From contig JAIWZP010000006.1 in NCBI GenBank assembly GCA_025201375.1, positions 124,001 through 188,000 on the forward strand: 64,000 nucleotides of DNA, in the 5' to 3' direction. Under the pieces are notes generated by a model, which was not told where the DNA came from, ran no database searches, and saw nothing but the letters and a program-made list of their open reading frames with translations. This stretch comes from Gongronella butleri (lineage: Eukaryota; Mucoromycota; Mucoromycetes; Mucorales; Cunninghamellaceae). How positions within the stretch are numbered: position 1 is the stretch's first letter; each line of letters starts with the position of its first letter. The translations under genes were made by a program, and so were the position numbers. Below, one piece after another: positions 1-11,046 of the stretch.

Positions 1-316
1 AAACACTTACAGTGGGCACAGCAAGCATTCCTGGTTCAAGCGCTCTCAAATTTGAAACCATCCGGCTAGGTCAAAAAGCAACTATTCTTGCAATTGCGCG
101 GTCTAATTGCTGTTTCACAATGAAGCTCGACGACATATAGCCCTGTTTTGACTAGACAGCTACGATTCGACAGCGAACGTCATTTTTTATTTGATAATGT
201 TGATGGTCACCGAGAAATTGGGACGGAGCGGGAGCGAAAAATACAAAAAAAAAAAAAAAAAGTATCTTTTTGTGCTCGTCGGTGACTGTGTTTGCAATCT
301 CACTAACAAAAGTTAG
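1..316. other. Spacer at left edge, 3' flank of the helicase gene
   Basis: No gene is supported here. A minus-strand AATAAA lies at 191-186, about 126 nt beyond the helicase stop, and could be its polyadenylation signal. An A tract lies around 244-260. A GTAAGT-type donor on the minus strand at 10-5 could be the first exon junction of a gene running off the left edge, but too little sequence remains to judge. Confidence 0.4.
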
Positions 317-2597
317 TCAAGCATCTCCAGGGATCGTAACGCCGACTTGCCGTAAACATTTTTTCACGGGATATTCGATTTTGTCGCGGTAGCGCTGCAG
401 CGCGTCTTGAAAACGTGGACAATTGTTGAGCATTTCGGCGGTGATGGCCGTGCACCTGGCAATTTTTCTGGAATTTGTGACCTCCAAGCATTCGTCGTAC
501 ATGAGCAAATCTGGAGGATCTCTTTCTATGTCGAACAGCCGAAATTTGTTGCACAAATGCACCGTTGCACCGGAAAAAACGAGATAAAAATGCGCTGAGC
601 GTTTGGTACTCGGCGTGTCGTCCATGCATATCACCGCGATCTGCTCTGCATAAGCAGCTAACAGCGTACGTTTCAGGTCGAGCTCGTAATTTCTGTCAAA
701 ATCGCGGCTATCAATAAAGCATTTTTTCAGTATCCCATTCACCGCACGCAAAAGCTGGTCATAGATGAGAACGGCCTCCTGGAGACTATGGAAGTTGACA
801 AAATTTTCCCTGCACCAGTCTTGCAATGCATCAGGGTCGCCATATGTCACGACCATTTGCTTTTGGAACGCTATGAAAACTTGCAGCAGCGATATATGCT
901 CGCTATTGGGATACCCAAAAGAATGCTTGATCGCCAATTGTGTGCGTGAATAGGTGTTTCGGCCGCCGACCGGAAAAAAAAACACCTTTAACGACAAGGA
1001 GAGCATGGCAAGTATTTTTAAAAGCGGGATCATGGTGTCGTCCTTCTTCCTGTTGACGAGTACAGCATGCGCATATATTGGGGCTACGGGCAGACGGTTC
1101 ATTTTTTGCCCGTGCTTCGTGATTCTAAAGCGTGTCGGGTCGAACTCCTCGCCTGGCAACACTTGTGAGGGACCGTCTAAGCGTTCGATTGCGTTCAACG
1201 CCGCAAGCAGCTGAATAGCACGACGTTCTGCCTCTGGATTAGGTTTGTCGAGCAATTGCTGCGGATCAAAATCAAAGTGCTTGCCAAGACACGCGTACAG
1301 ATTGAGAAACGTGTCGTCTACATTGAGACGCGATATGGCAGGCGTGTCGAAATGCGGTCTCACGTTTGTGTCCTCGTCGACTTTGTACAAGCAAATTGCT
1401 TTTCCTGGTCGTGTGCGACCTGCACGGCCCAAGCGCTGCTGAATCGACGCCTTGGACGCGTATTCTTCGACGAGCACATAGCAATTGTGACGTGGATCGT
1501 AATTTTTGAATTTTTGTCGGCCAAGATCGACCACCATGTTGACACCGTTGATAGTCAACGAGGATTCAGCAATGTTCGTGGCAACAATGACCTTTCGTCC
1601 AAAAATGATTGGTTCAAAGACTTGTTGAACATTCTCCTCAGGCAGCGCGGCATAAAAAGGAATCACATGCAAAGGGCCTTTGGCCGGCTCGGGATAGGAT
1701 TGCTCTTCATGGATCAGTTCGAAGTAGAGATTGTTGATGTCGGCTTCCCCTGGGACAAAAACAAGAAAATCACCGCTCTCTTCGGGGTTGATGTGATGTT
1801 TGAGAATGATATTGACAGCTTGGTTGATGCGCGCATTGTCGGCAGGTTTCTCCATATGCGTCGTTTCGACATTAGGTGGCTCGCCGTCGATCCTCTTTGC
1901 AAAAAAAAAAAAAAAAAATCCTTTGTCATGAAATTTACTGAAATAATTAATTTTAATTGGTTTACCATGGTCTCCGGGTCATACTCCTTAAAATACTCCA
2001 ACAATTGCTCCACATTTGGAGTTGCCGACATGAGAACTAGTCGCAATTTTTTTCTGCGGGCCATAAACTAAATTAACATTGAGCATTGGTCGTGATTGAC
2101 ACTATATTTTTTGATTACCTTCTTCATCAGGTACAGCAATTCGGTCATTTGCTTGCTCATTTCGTGGATATCGTCGAGAAACACCACTTCGCACTTGGAA
2201 AACGGTACAGGACCATAGTCATTTTTGATCATTTGCAGGACACGGCCCTCGGTTGCAAAGAGAAGCCGCGTCGCAATTGACACCTTTGTTTTATGACGCA
2301 CAGCATAGCCAATCAAATCGCCCAATTGTTCGTTTTGCTCCTTGGCGACGCGCACGGCCACCCCCTTTACCGCCTCACGCCGCTGTTGGGTGCACAAAAC
2401 AAATCCATGCTTGGCTCTTTTCATGGCAGCAATAGGTAGTCTAGATTGACTTGTATTAGTTACGGTTGTCGACAAACTGGTGGGACGTACTGTGTCGTTT
2501 TACCACATCCTGTGTCGCCCTGCAGGATTACCACGCGATGCGCAAGCAACTTCTCGATAAACTCTTCCATGGCAAGCGTAGCAGGCAAATTAGTCAT
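317..2597 (-). CDS. DEAH/RHA-like RNA helicase with variant motif II (DDIH)
   Basis: Superfamily 2 RNA helicase of the DEAH/RHA type, 702 aa from four exons: 2597-2491, 2440-2119, 2067-1966 and 1894-317. The joins keep phase and rebuild family motifs. Motif I GDTGCGKTTQ (residues 27-36) is completed across intron 1, which has a GTACGT donor and a perfect ACTAATAC branch box. SAT motif III is at 157-159, motif V TNIAESSLT at about 283-291, and motif VI QRLGRAGR at 330-337. The C-terminal part has the winged-helix/ratchet and OB-fold character of the family. Motif II reads DDIH (125-128) rather than DEAH. The protein is short, with almost nothing before motif I, so it resembles a bare helicase core more than the long splicing helicases Prp2/16/22. 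The substrate cannot be assigned. The start is the first ATG in frame with motif I. Confidence 0.88.
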
Positions 2598-3450
2598 CGA
2601 TGATAACGGAAATGTGGATGGGAGCAAAGAAAAAGAATGGTGAAAAAAAGGGTAGAGAGATTGAACTGCTTTTTTTTTCTGGGTGATCCCAACCCACTGT
2701 GTTACTATGTTTGTCGGCGTGACGCTGAGCTCGGCGCAGGGCACCTACTGCCACTTGACGACCTCTTACTTGATAACAAACAAATAATCCCCTTTTTTGT
2801 TTCGCGGTTCACCCATGTTGTATTCCTCGGTGTCTAGATGACATGAGAAAATCAGCCATAGCTGTTAGCACCGCCTGAATCAACGATGACAAGCTTGTTT
2901 CGCGTCAATCGGCTTGTGCTCTTTTGAGATACGCGCGAAATAAAGAGTCAAATGCGCCTTTCATAGATAGCTCGCCGAGATCGAGATCGAGATCGTCACG
3001 GAATCACTTGGCAGACCAAGCGCTTTTACCGCCTCACCACGCTCATCCGTTTCAGATCTACCAGGTTCGACCGACTTTGTCCTTGCCGTGTAAAAAGATC
3101 AGAACGTGATTTGATTTTCCCCCTCTTGCCGAGCGCCTCCCCCGAGTACTTGTCCAAACGGCCCCGACTTTGAGCCAGATAATGGTGCAAGCAGGAATCC
3201 AACGATTTCGCGTTTTCTCGGCGATCGGCCAGGCTGTTCCTGAGATTTTGCACTTTGCGTCCAATCAGAGCCATATCGATCCCTTGGTGGGTAGATTGCC
3301 GAGTTCAATTTCCCCTGGTGGCTCAATTTTTCTCTGTTGGCTCAATTTTTTTTTTGTTTGTGCTGAATTTTTTTAATAATAAAACAGTAATCATGCGTAG
3401 CAAAAGGAAAAATAAGAAAAAAAAAGGGGGGGAAGTAAAAAAGTGCGCGA
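2598..3450. other. Spacer between helicase and COPI-associated gene
   Basis: No coding pattern is convincing. The stretch holds the helicase upstream region and the 3' flank of the next minus-strand gene. A short GAGATC repeat (four partly overlapping copies) lies near 2979-2997, and A/T-rich sequence at 3330-3430. Confidence 0.4.
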
Positions 3451-4268
3451 CTAGACGCCCGCCGACACGAAGCCACCTGCCTCTGCTGCGGACTGGCCGT
3501 AGGGCGAGCTTCCGGGTGCGTTTTGGTGCTCGGCGGCAAAGTTGGTGGCGCGTGGACCAAGGCCCGCGCCGCCTTGCATCGACTGATCGAGTGCCTCGCG
3601 GTTCATGTTGCTTGGTGCGTGGATCGAAGGGATGAATTGGAGCACGACGTACGCAACGCCCGCCAAAATGACCTAAAAAGGGAAGTCCTCAGAAGGTGAG
3701 TTGCAAAAGGTGGCACAAAAAGTACCTCTTTGGCTGTTTTGTGTGCATCCCCCGCCCGCTTTTGCCGTCCATTTTTCCCTTTGGTCAATATGCCTTACTA
3801 TCACGCCAGACGCAATGCCAAGAGCCAGGTAATTCAAAATGATACAACCGATGCTACGCAAAATGCAAGAAAAATCAATTTTTTCCTTTTTTTTCGCAAT
3901 GACACACGCATTTTCAGAGTGACTCTTGACTTACAAGATGTAAAAGACGCCTCGACCTATGAACGAGAACATGAACGAAACGTGCTGTGTCACCACGGAC
4001 GGCAATCTGAACTCGAACAAAAACACAATGGCGCCAAACAGGATACAATAGATGCCACGGATGAATTGAGGGAAACCTGTATAACCAAAGCGGTTAATAA
4101 AAATGCGTCAAGCTCCACTGCTCGTCCGCGTCCCATCGACGCGTGGTTGATCGCTGAGCTTTCGCATTTCTTACCGCCGGTGAGTATAGTCACGACGCCA
4201 CCAATGATCATGAATGCACCCACAATGAAATTCACAATCCTAAACACAAAGCTATGGTCTAATTCCAT
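3451..4268 (-). CDS. COPI-associated (Tvp15-like) Golgi membrane protein
   Basis: A 170 aa four-helix membrane protein matching the COPI-associated family (yeast Tvp15 type) of Golgi/endosome vesicle proteins. Exons are 4268-4175, 4076-3935, 3853-3799 and 3672-3451. All joins are in phase with GTAAG donors and TAG or CAG acceptors. Predicted membrane segments are at about residues 8-28, 36-54, 70-92 and 93-111. Typical family features are the N-terminal FRIVNF start, a charged loop (FEFRLP) after helix 2, and the FIGRG element before helix 3. The roughly 55-residue C-terminal tail is hydrophilic and rich in Gly, Ala and Asn, so probably cytosolic. The family is thought to act in COPI-linked retrograde traffic, but no enzymatic role is known. 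The assignment rests on topology and recalled family pattern. Confidence 0.8.
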
Positions 4269-6827
4269 GGTTGTCTGGCGTGCCAAGACGGGAAAACGAG
4301 TGCGTAAGAAAAAAGAGAGAGAAAAAACGCGCGGCCAGCGACAAAGCTTTGTCGGTGCGCGTGCGCGTGTGCGCTCAAGGGCGAACGAGAGTGCCGGCAC
4401 GTCCTTTTTTTCTTTACCTTTTTTTATCGTAAGCAAAAAGGCTGGGTAAAGAATAAAAAAAAGCGAAAGAAAAAGTACACAACGAAAAACAACAAAAAAA
4501 AAAGGCTCGTCATCCAAAAACGTGAAACGGGCAGCACATGACTGAGACATCCGCTGGGCCTGCGCACTCCCCTTGCGCTTGGCAAAAAGGTCCGACCTTA
4601 GAAAGAGGGCAGGGAAGAAAAAGGCCGGTTTCTGATTCGGTCGCTCAAAAATTGTAAAAAAAGGGTCGCACGTCTGTGCCCAGCAATCCATCTGATTGGC
4701 GGAGCCTAGATTTCCCCTCTCGACGCTTGCGACAATGCTTTTTGGGAAATCATTGTTCTAATCAAACATCAAACAAATGCTCCCATCCCTCTTTTTCCCA
4801 TCATGCCCGGCAATATGGGTTCATTCAAACATTTTTTGGTGCGCACACAATGAAACCAACGCCTGTCCTTCTTAATTTTTCCCAAAACAAGCCCAATACA
4901 AAAAGTACAATAGTCACGACGCGCCATTTTGTCTAGAGCGCGTCATGCTCGTTGTGTGCTGCAACAAGATGACTGTTTGAAAAAAATAAACAATGTAATC
5001 TTTATGATAAACATCTTTTTGTCGATCCAGGAGAACCTCACCAGACTCTCCAGGTAGTCGAATTAAGCGATGGCGCCATTGTTTACCGCGGCGCGCGCTC
5101 AATTCGATGAAAAAGTATTAAATTGATACGCCTGCGTGCCTCTTAAAACAAAAGCTTGCAGCACGATGGTAGATTTGAAGAGTAACATCAAAACGAGCCA
5201 TCATTCACTGGAGTTGAACGCCGTGAAGCGGATCATTGACGTGCCAAAAAAATTTCGTGTTTTTCGCCACAAGAACGCCTGTTGATCACTTTTTTTTTTT
5301 CTTGCGATCAATAGACTCCGCGCACGCTCCTCTTTATGATAGATCAGCACAAATTCGGCCTGCGTTCCGGCGAGAAAAACACATTGGATGTAAATTGATC
5401 GCTTTTTGCGCGGAAATCAAGGCGAGGTCTGCCGTGTTTTCACTATTTTCAGAGTCTTGCCTCGTTGCACGTCACATGAAAAAAAACAGTGGGCACCTAA
5501 TGCACAAAAATAATCGTAAAAAAGCGTGACGATGACGAAAACGAGCCGCGTGGCCGTGCCAAACAAGCATCATGTAAAGGCACGGCGCTCCGGACGCCAT
5601 TCTGCATCTTTATCAAGCACTGTTTTACGAAAAACATCCATGTGGTAAGGCTAGCACACGTCCAGATGGCAAAAAGACGCCATCGATGATGCACGGATGA
5701 CGCCATTTTTCATGTTTTCGCCTTTTTTCCATCTTTGCCCTCAAGAATTGAGCACCGGCCCCGTCGCGCGAACTATGTTTTGTTCCTGACTTCTTTTTTT
5801 TTTTTTTGCACATTGATTTGCAACATGGCCTTCTTCGAATTCCATCTGGTCACAATGTGCCATTTTTTTCCTTTTGTCTTTTTTCAAACCGATCCTGTCG
5901 AGTTGGCCATTGGATCTTTGGATGTTCTCTCAGCGCAACGTAAGCAAGTCCCAGCATCACGGCAATTGCCTGATCCGGCAGTGGCACACTTTTGTCCCGC
6001 GTCGGTTGTCCAAGTAAAAAAAAAAACATGATGTTTAAACCAGGATCCCCCTCCTCTGCTGTTGCATGTTGCTTTCTCGCCAAAAGTTGCTCGCGCTGTG
6101 CGGCAGGCTCGTTCCCCCCTTTCTCACCCCCCCCCCTTTTTTGATCTGTTCCCCTGACTCATGTGTTGCCGACGCTTTGGGGGGAGAGGGGGGCATCGTC
6201 TATTGCATTTAAAGTTGTTTTGCAGCCAACGAATGAAAAGAGAGTCTGACCGAGGGCTCATTGGCTAGTACATTTGTGCTCGATGGGATCCCTGTCGCGC
6301 AAGAGAGCTCCGCTTTCAAACATTGGGACCCAAGAAACGATGAAAGATGCAGAAAAATCTGGCAAAACGCCAGATGGGCGACTTTTACAGATGCCAGCGA
6401 GTCGATGGAATGGACATCACGGGGCCCCTCCTCTTTGTGGCCATTGCAAGCCAGGCCCGTCTCAATGCAAAAGGGAGATGGCTTATGACGACAAAATTAA
6501 GCTTATTCCAATGTTCTCTTTTTGCATTGGTCCCCCACCCCCCAGGAACAGCCATGGCTACCCTCTGACGTCGTTCCTTTTCAGCGAGGAATGCCACCGA
6601 GTGTCTGTGATTGGCCATGCATTTGATGGATGCGCTCTGCTGGACGTGAAAATTAGGGTTTTCCAAGCAAAAAAAAAGTTTATTAAGGTTCATTCATCTG
6701 CTGGCTGGCATGGCCTTTTTTTTCTCCTTTTGCACCTGGTTTCTTCTCTTTTTTTCTTTTTTGTTTCTTCGCTTTTGATTTTTTTTGATTTTTTTTTTTG
6801 TTTTTTTGTTTCCTTGTTCCTTATGGC
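4269..6827. other. 2.5 kb spacer with no supported gene
   Basis: Upstream region of the COPI-associated gene and of the DUF202 gene, which are divergent. Open frames are short and lack conserved patterns or consistent splice sites. A segment near 5270-5420 shares the theme 'GATCA..CT followed by a long T tract' with degenerate repeats elsewhere in the window. Sequence just before 6828 is T-rich, as at several promoters here. Confidence 0.4.
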
Positions 6828-7697
6828 ATGATTTCTGTGTCGAGCGCAGCAAGCATTGACTATGATCATGATACCCAGCAGCATGAGCATTCGCCACTCT
6901 TGCAAAGGCAGCGCAGCAACAGCATAAGCAGTGTTGGCAGATTCGTTGATGATGATTCTGCGATTTCCAGCGCAATCCACGCCCATTATACCAGCCAGCT
7001 CCACCATCATTACCAATCGATGATGGAGCGCGACCACCAGGACGCGCGCATTCCCTATCCACCGACAAAGGACATCACATTCGCTGACTTTTTGGAAAGA
7101 TACTCATACTCACTCAATTTGGAGAACAAGGGCAGTGTGGCTCGTGATCATCTGGGTAAGAAATCCGTTTTTTTTCATGCAGGATAAAAAAAAACGCATG
7201 CATGCCCATTTGCCGACGACTGACCCCCCCGTGCCCGTTTTTTTTTTTCTTTTTTTCTCTCCTTTTTTTTCTACGATAGCCAACGAGCGCACGTTTCTTG
7301 CGTGGCTACGCACCAGCTTGGCATTGATTTCGGTGGGCGTTGGTAAGTGGTGGTGAGGGGGAGGGAAGGTGTTTGCCTTGTTTTTGTGTCCCCTGGATCT
7401 AAAAAGCGCTTTATTTTGTCATTTTTGTTAGCATTGACGCAATTGTTCCGCCTGGAAAGGCCGGAAAAGCCGCCCATGCATGCCCCGTATGCGCACATGT
7501 CCGGGCCTGGGCGTGTCGTTGGCCTGTTGTTTCTCGTGCTTGGCATTCTTTTTGTCGTTTTTGCAGCGATTCGCTATTTCCACGCACAGCAAAGCATGGT
7601 CAAGGGGTATTTCCCGGCGAGTCGAGGCATTATCATTGTTGCGACAAGCAGTGTCTTTATGTCGTTGGTCATTTTGCTATTGATTTCCTGCTGTTGA
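6828..7697 (+). CDS. DUF202 (Vtc1/YidH-like) membrane protein
   Basis: A 218 aa protein from exons 6828-7155, 7280-7342 and 7432-7697, phases consistent and donors all GTAAG. The N-terminal ~100 residues are hydrophilic, with an SPLLQRQ element and a His/Ser-rich stretch. Residues ~105-218 form a DUF202 domain: the signature NERTFLAWLRTSLALIS at about 111-127, then three membrane segments (about 113-135, 153-175 and 195-217). This is the fold of bacterial YidH and of the membrane part of the vacuolar polyphosphate polymerase subunit Vtc1, but the protein has no SPX or polymerase domain, so it is not a full Vtc2-4. Function unknown; a vacuolar or endomembrane location is inferred. An AATAAA lies at 7939-7944. 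Confidence 0.82.
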
Positions 7698-8804
7698 TTC
7701 CATTTTTTCGTCCAATTGTACCTTTTCTTTTCCCCCTTTTGTATGTACTCCGTCGTACTCCCTTTTTTTTTTATCTGCGAAGCGGCTTGCGCGCTGATAT
7801 CATGATGCAGGTCTCTACTCTTCCATCTCGCTCCATTGTCATTTTTGCATCTTTCCATATTCCCCACTCTCTCTATCTCTTCCAATTGTGTGTTCCCCTC
7901 GCGCCACACCTCTTTGTGCTTCCTGGCCTTCCATGCACAATAAAACAATGATTTTACACATAAAAAAGGCAAGCGCCGATCACATGGATGCGCTCAAAAA
8001 CTTGGTGATCAGGCAGGACCCTGTTTTGGGGAACGTATTTTTGGTTTTTCCATGAGCAATTATATCTTGGTCAGCTGATTCTTTGCCTTGAGGAAGAGAG
8101 GTTGATCTTATCCATCGTCCACCAAGGTGGCAATCAAGGGCTGATCGCCAAAAAATGCAAGATGCGCTTGTTTCACCTTTTATTCTCTTCTTTTTGCTAT
8201 TCTTTGGCTGGCCTCTCTGGCTGTCATGATCTCCACTGATGCCGGTCGGATTTTAGAGTTGACGATCAGATGCGTTTCACGTTGCTGTTTCAAGACGCAG
8301 GTCATCGTAAACAGAGATCGCATGCTTGAGATGTGAGGTTTGGGCCGGCCATTGTGTGTCTTTGTTTCGATGATGTCATTGTCTCCATGGCCTCCAAGTT
8401 GCATTTTCCCCTTGACGAGGAAAAAAAGGGGCGGAGAAAACGCACGTTCACTCCGAATGACACGCGTCAAGACGCGAAAATGACCTCATATTGATAGGGC
8501 GCGTCTTTTTTATTTTCTCTCTCTTTTTTTTTTTGTTTTTTTGGTGCATGATCTTGCGGACTGTGCACATTTGTGCATCGTTTATGCATAACACGCGTCT
8601 CAAGCGGTGATCGAGAGAGGGCATGGGGCTTGCTGATGAAGAAAAAGGGTTGCACAGAGCTTTTTCTTCGTGTCGCCGGTTACACATGGCGGGCATTGGC
8701 CGCCCCTTATCCAACGGGTGCTTGTTCCGTGCACTCACTGTGGAATCTTTGGGACCGCTCGCTTGCTATTTACAAAGACCGACGACCCCCATTGAACTGG
8801 GCAC

Positions 8805-8842
<38 letters not shown>

Positions 8843-9480
8843 CAAAATACAAAGAAAAACATATAAAACACGCGCCTTTGCCTCCGTTCACGCGGTTTAA
8901 ACCGTGTCAAAGAATGAAACAAGATCTGGAGCAGCAGCGCGTGCGTGACTGTCACGCACCCGACCGCGTCGACCTTGGCAACATCGCGCATTCGTGCTCA
9001 ATTCATGGACAATCACGCGAAATCACGCGCTGACGCGCTCCATCCCCGCATCCAATTCATCTCTGTGTCATTTCTGGCGCCCTTTTTAAACTGCAAGAAA
9101 AGAATGGATTAAAATAAAGAAAAAATCCACATGACCCGGCTCTTCTCCATGGTGAAACGCGGACTGGGGACAACAAGGGCCAAAAAGGACGATTGACTTT
9201 TTTAGACATTGTTTATGGCCCCCCTTTTTTTTTCTGGGCTTGTCGGCTGACGCGGTGGGGGCAAAAAGTCGTTTCAACACGAGGCTTTTTCTCACTTTCC
9301 ATCCTGGGGTGTCAATTATTCACAATATTTACCAAGCAAATGTCTCTCGGATGCCAAACAAATAATAAACTTTGGGCGATGGCATTTAGTATGGGGTAAA
9401 AAAAAAACATAAAATAAAAAAGAAACTAACATGTCTGCAAAAAAGGAGGAGTGTGTTGTTTTTCATCCACTTTGGTGCGT
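7698..9480. other. Spacer between convergent genes
   Basis: 3' flanks of the DUF202 gene and of the unrecognised minus-strand gene. No gene seen. A 35-base A run lies at 8807-8841, and T-rich tracts at 8520-8545. Confidence 0.4.
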
Positions 9481-10353
9481 TTAGTCGATGATACGAAAGG
9501 GCCGCTCGGCGGCGCGTTTCATTCTGTCGATGAAGAGGCCGAATTTGCTCTTTTTTCGTGTGATGAGGCGTTGGTGGAAATTGCGTTCGCGCGTAGTGGT
9601 GGATTCCGTGGGCACATTGGATAGCCACGACGACGTGGTGCTTGCGCCATAATGCGTGCGATGCTCTTGCAGCAATGCCTGGCGTCGTTGCTCGCGTCGC
9701 TCGAGCACAATGGGCGGCATGTCATACTGGGCGTTGACATCAAACGTGTCATTTTCATCATCATCCGTTGCGGTGCTCAATGTAGACGATTCATACGACG
9801 ACGAAGACGACGATGCATTGACGAGCGAGTGCATTTGCGACGAATTGGACCCATTGGGGGCGGAAGGGCGGTGCAAGATGGGTGGCGAAGGCGATGCGGG
9901 CGGGAGCATCATGGAATTCCTTGCGGATGAGGGCGCAAGTGCGATGCTGTGCCTTAACATGCTTGCCAAGAGGTCGTCCTCGCGCACACTGCTACGGCTA
10001 TGGACGGCAAAGTCGTTGTCATCGTCATTGTCACTCCCGTAAAGCCGATTGATCATCTCTTCTTCCTCGGTGGAAAAGGCCGCAAAGAAATCCGGGGTCG
10101 AATGGCGCCGCAGGTGGCTGGCCATCGTCAGCATTGGGTCGCGTTCGTCAAACACCACCGACATGCGCGGAAACATCTGCTCATGCGCATGATTCGCTTC
10201 GAGTGCCATGCTTTGATGGCATTCTTTGGTCCAATCGATCGGCGATGGCGGCTTGCGCGTCGGTGTGCATCGCAGCTTGGACGATGGCGACGCCGACGGG
10301 AACACAAGCAATGGGGATGGCGTGGAAAAGATCCGGTAAGCGTATTCGTTCAT
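9481..10353 (-). CDS. Unrecognised Ser-rich, largely disordered protein
   Basis: An uninterrupted frame of 290 codons with an ATG at 10353. I do not recognise a family. The protein is rich in Ser, Pro, Arg and Asp/Glu, with an acidic patch (GSDNDDDND) near residue 105, a Ser run (NASSSSSSYESS) near 180, and a basic, partly amphipathic C-terminus (about residues 268-285: RKKSKFG followed by Leu/Ile/Phe/Met and Arg) that may bind membrane or another protein. Low-complexity composition and lack of introns differ from its neighbours. Codon pattern and length favour a real gene over a chance frame, but a non-coding origin is not excluded. Confidence 0.6.
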   Translation of the reverse strand: MNEYAYRIFSTPSPLLVFPSASPSSKLRCTPTRKPPSPIDWTKECHQSMALEANHAHEQMFPRMSVVFDERDPMLTMASHLRRHSTPDFFAAFSTEEEEMINRLYGSDNDDDNDFAVHSRSSVREDDLLASMLRHSIALAPSSARNSMMLPPASPSPPILHRPSAPNGSNSSQMHSLVNASSSSSSYESSTLSTATDDDENDTFDVNAQYDMPPIVLERREQRRQALLQEHRTHYGASTTSSWLSNVPTESTTTRERNFHQRLITRKKSKFGLFIDRMKRAAERPFRIID

Positions 10354-11046
10354 GAATATGAAATAAAATTATTACGAAAAAAATAGAAAGAAATAAAAAA
10401 ACCAAAAAGAATAAAAATAAAGAGGGAACAAATCTATGATTTGAAGAAGAAAAAAAAAAAGAGAGAGAGAAAGAGAGTAAAAGAAAAAGGATGATCTGTG
10501 TGTGTGGTGCCTGAGACGCTTTTTTTCTTTTCATTGTGTTGTCTCCAACGGTGGTCAGGCACATCATCTGACCATCCTCAGCTCCCTACTTTTTTTTTTT
10601 TTTTTTTTTTTGAGTTAGAACGGCCATTTCCGAAAATGGGTATGCCGATGGCACACGCCAAGGGCGTCCTTTTTCAATGGCTGGCCCTGTATTTGTGCAT
10701 TTATTTTTTTTTCACACAAACAAAGCGCGCAAAGGCGTGTTGCTCGCAGCCCCCCGCCTTTTGCGCCTTTGGCGCCGCCCTCCCGCCAATCACCATGCCT
10801 TTGCCACATGGCGCTTGGCCGCATCAAGCAATGCCGTCGGGATCGGGTGCGCTTCCACTTTTTATACAAACATACACACGCACACATGAATGTAGACACT
10901 CACACGCACACACACACGTACACACACGCTATGGAGGGCGCCACAGATCGAGAGCTTTTTTTTTATGAAAAAGCGGGCTGTCATTGGTTTATTTTCGTGT
11001 TTTTCTTTGCTTTTGCGGGGGAAATGACGTGTCTCTGAGCCTTTTT
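10354..11046. other. Spacer with promoter-side T/A tracts
   Basis: Upstream region of the 9481-10353 gene and 3' flank of the Slm1-like gene. It contains a purine-rich (GA/AAG) stretch at 10440-10485, a T tract at 10590-10611 and a dinucleotide repeat listed separately. No gene seen. Confidence 0.4.
10869..10929. repeat. Imperfect (AC)n microsatellite
   Basis: About 60 nt of CA/AC repeats interrupted by G (CACACGCACA and CACACACGTA units). Read directly from the sequence. Confidence 0.9.

Noticed and set aside
11..28. Six-codon exon ending at a GTAAGT donor on the minus strand at the left edge
   Set aside because: Too short and cut by the window boundary to support as a gene.
10590..10611. 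Long T tracts as polymerase III terminators of tRNA genes
   Set aside because: No A/B box or cloverleaf could be found nearby; poly(T) is everywhere in this genome.
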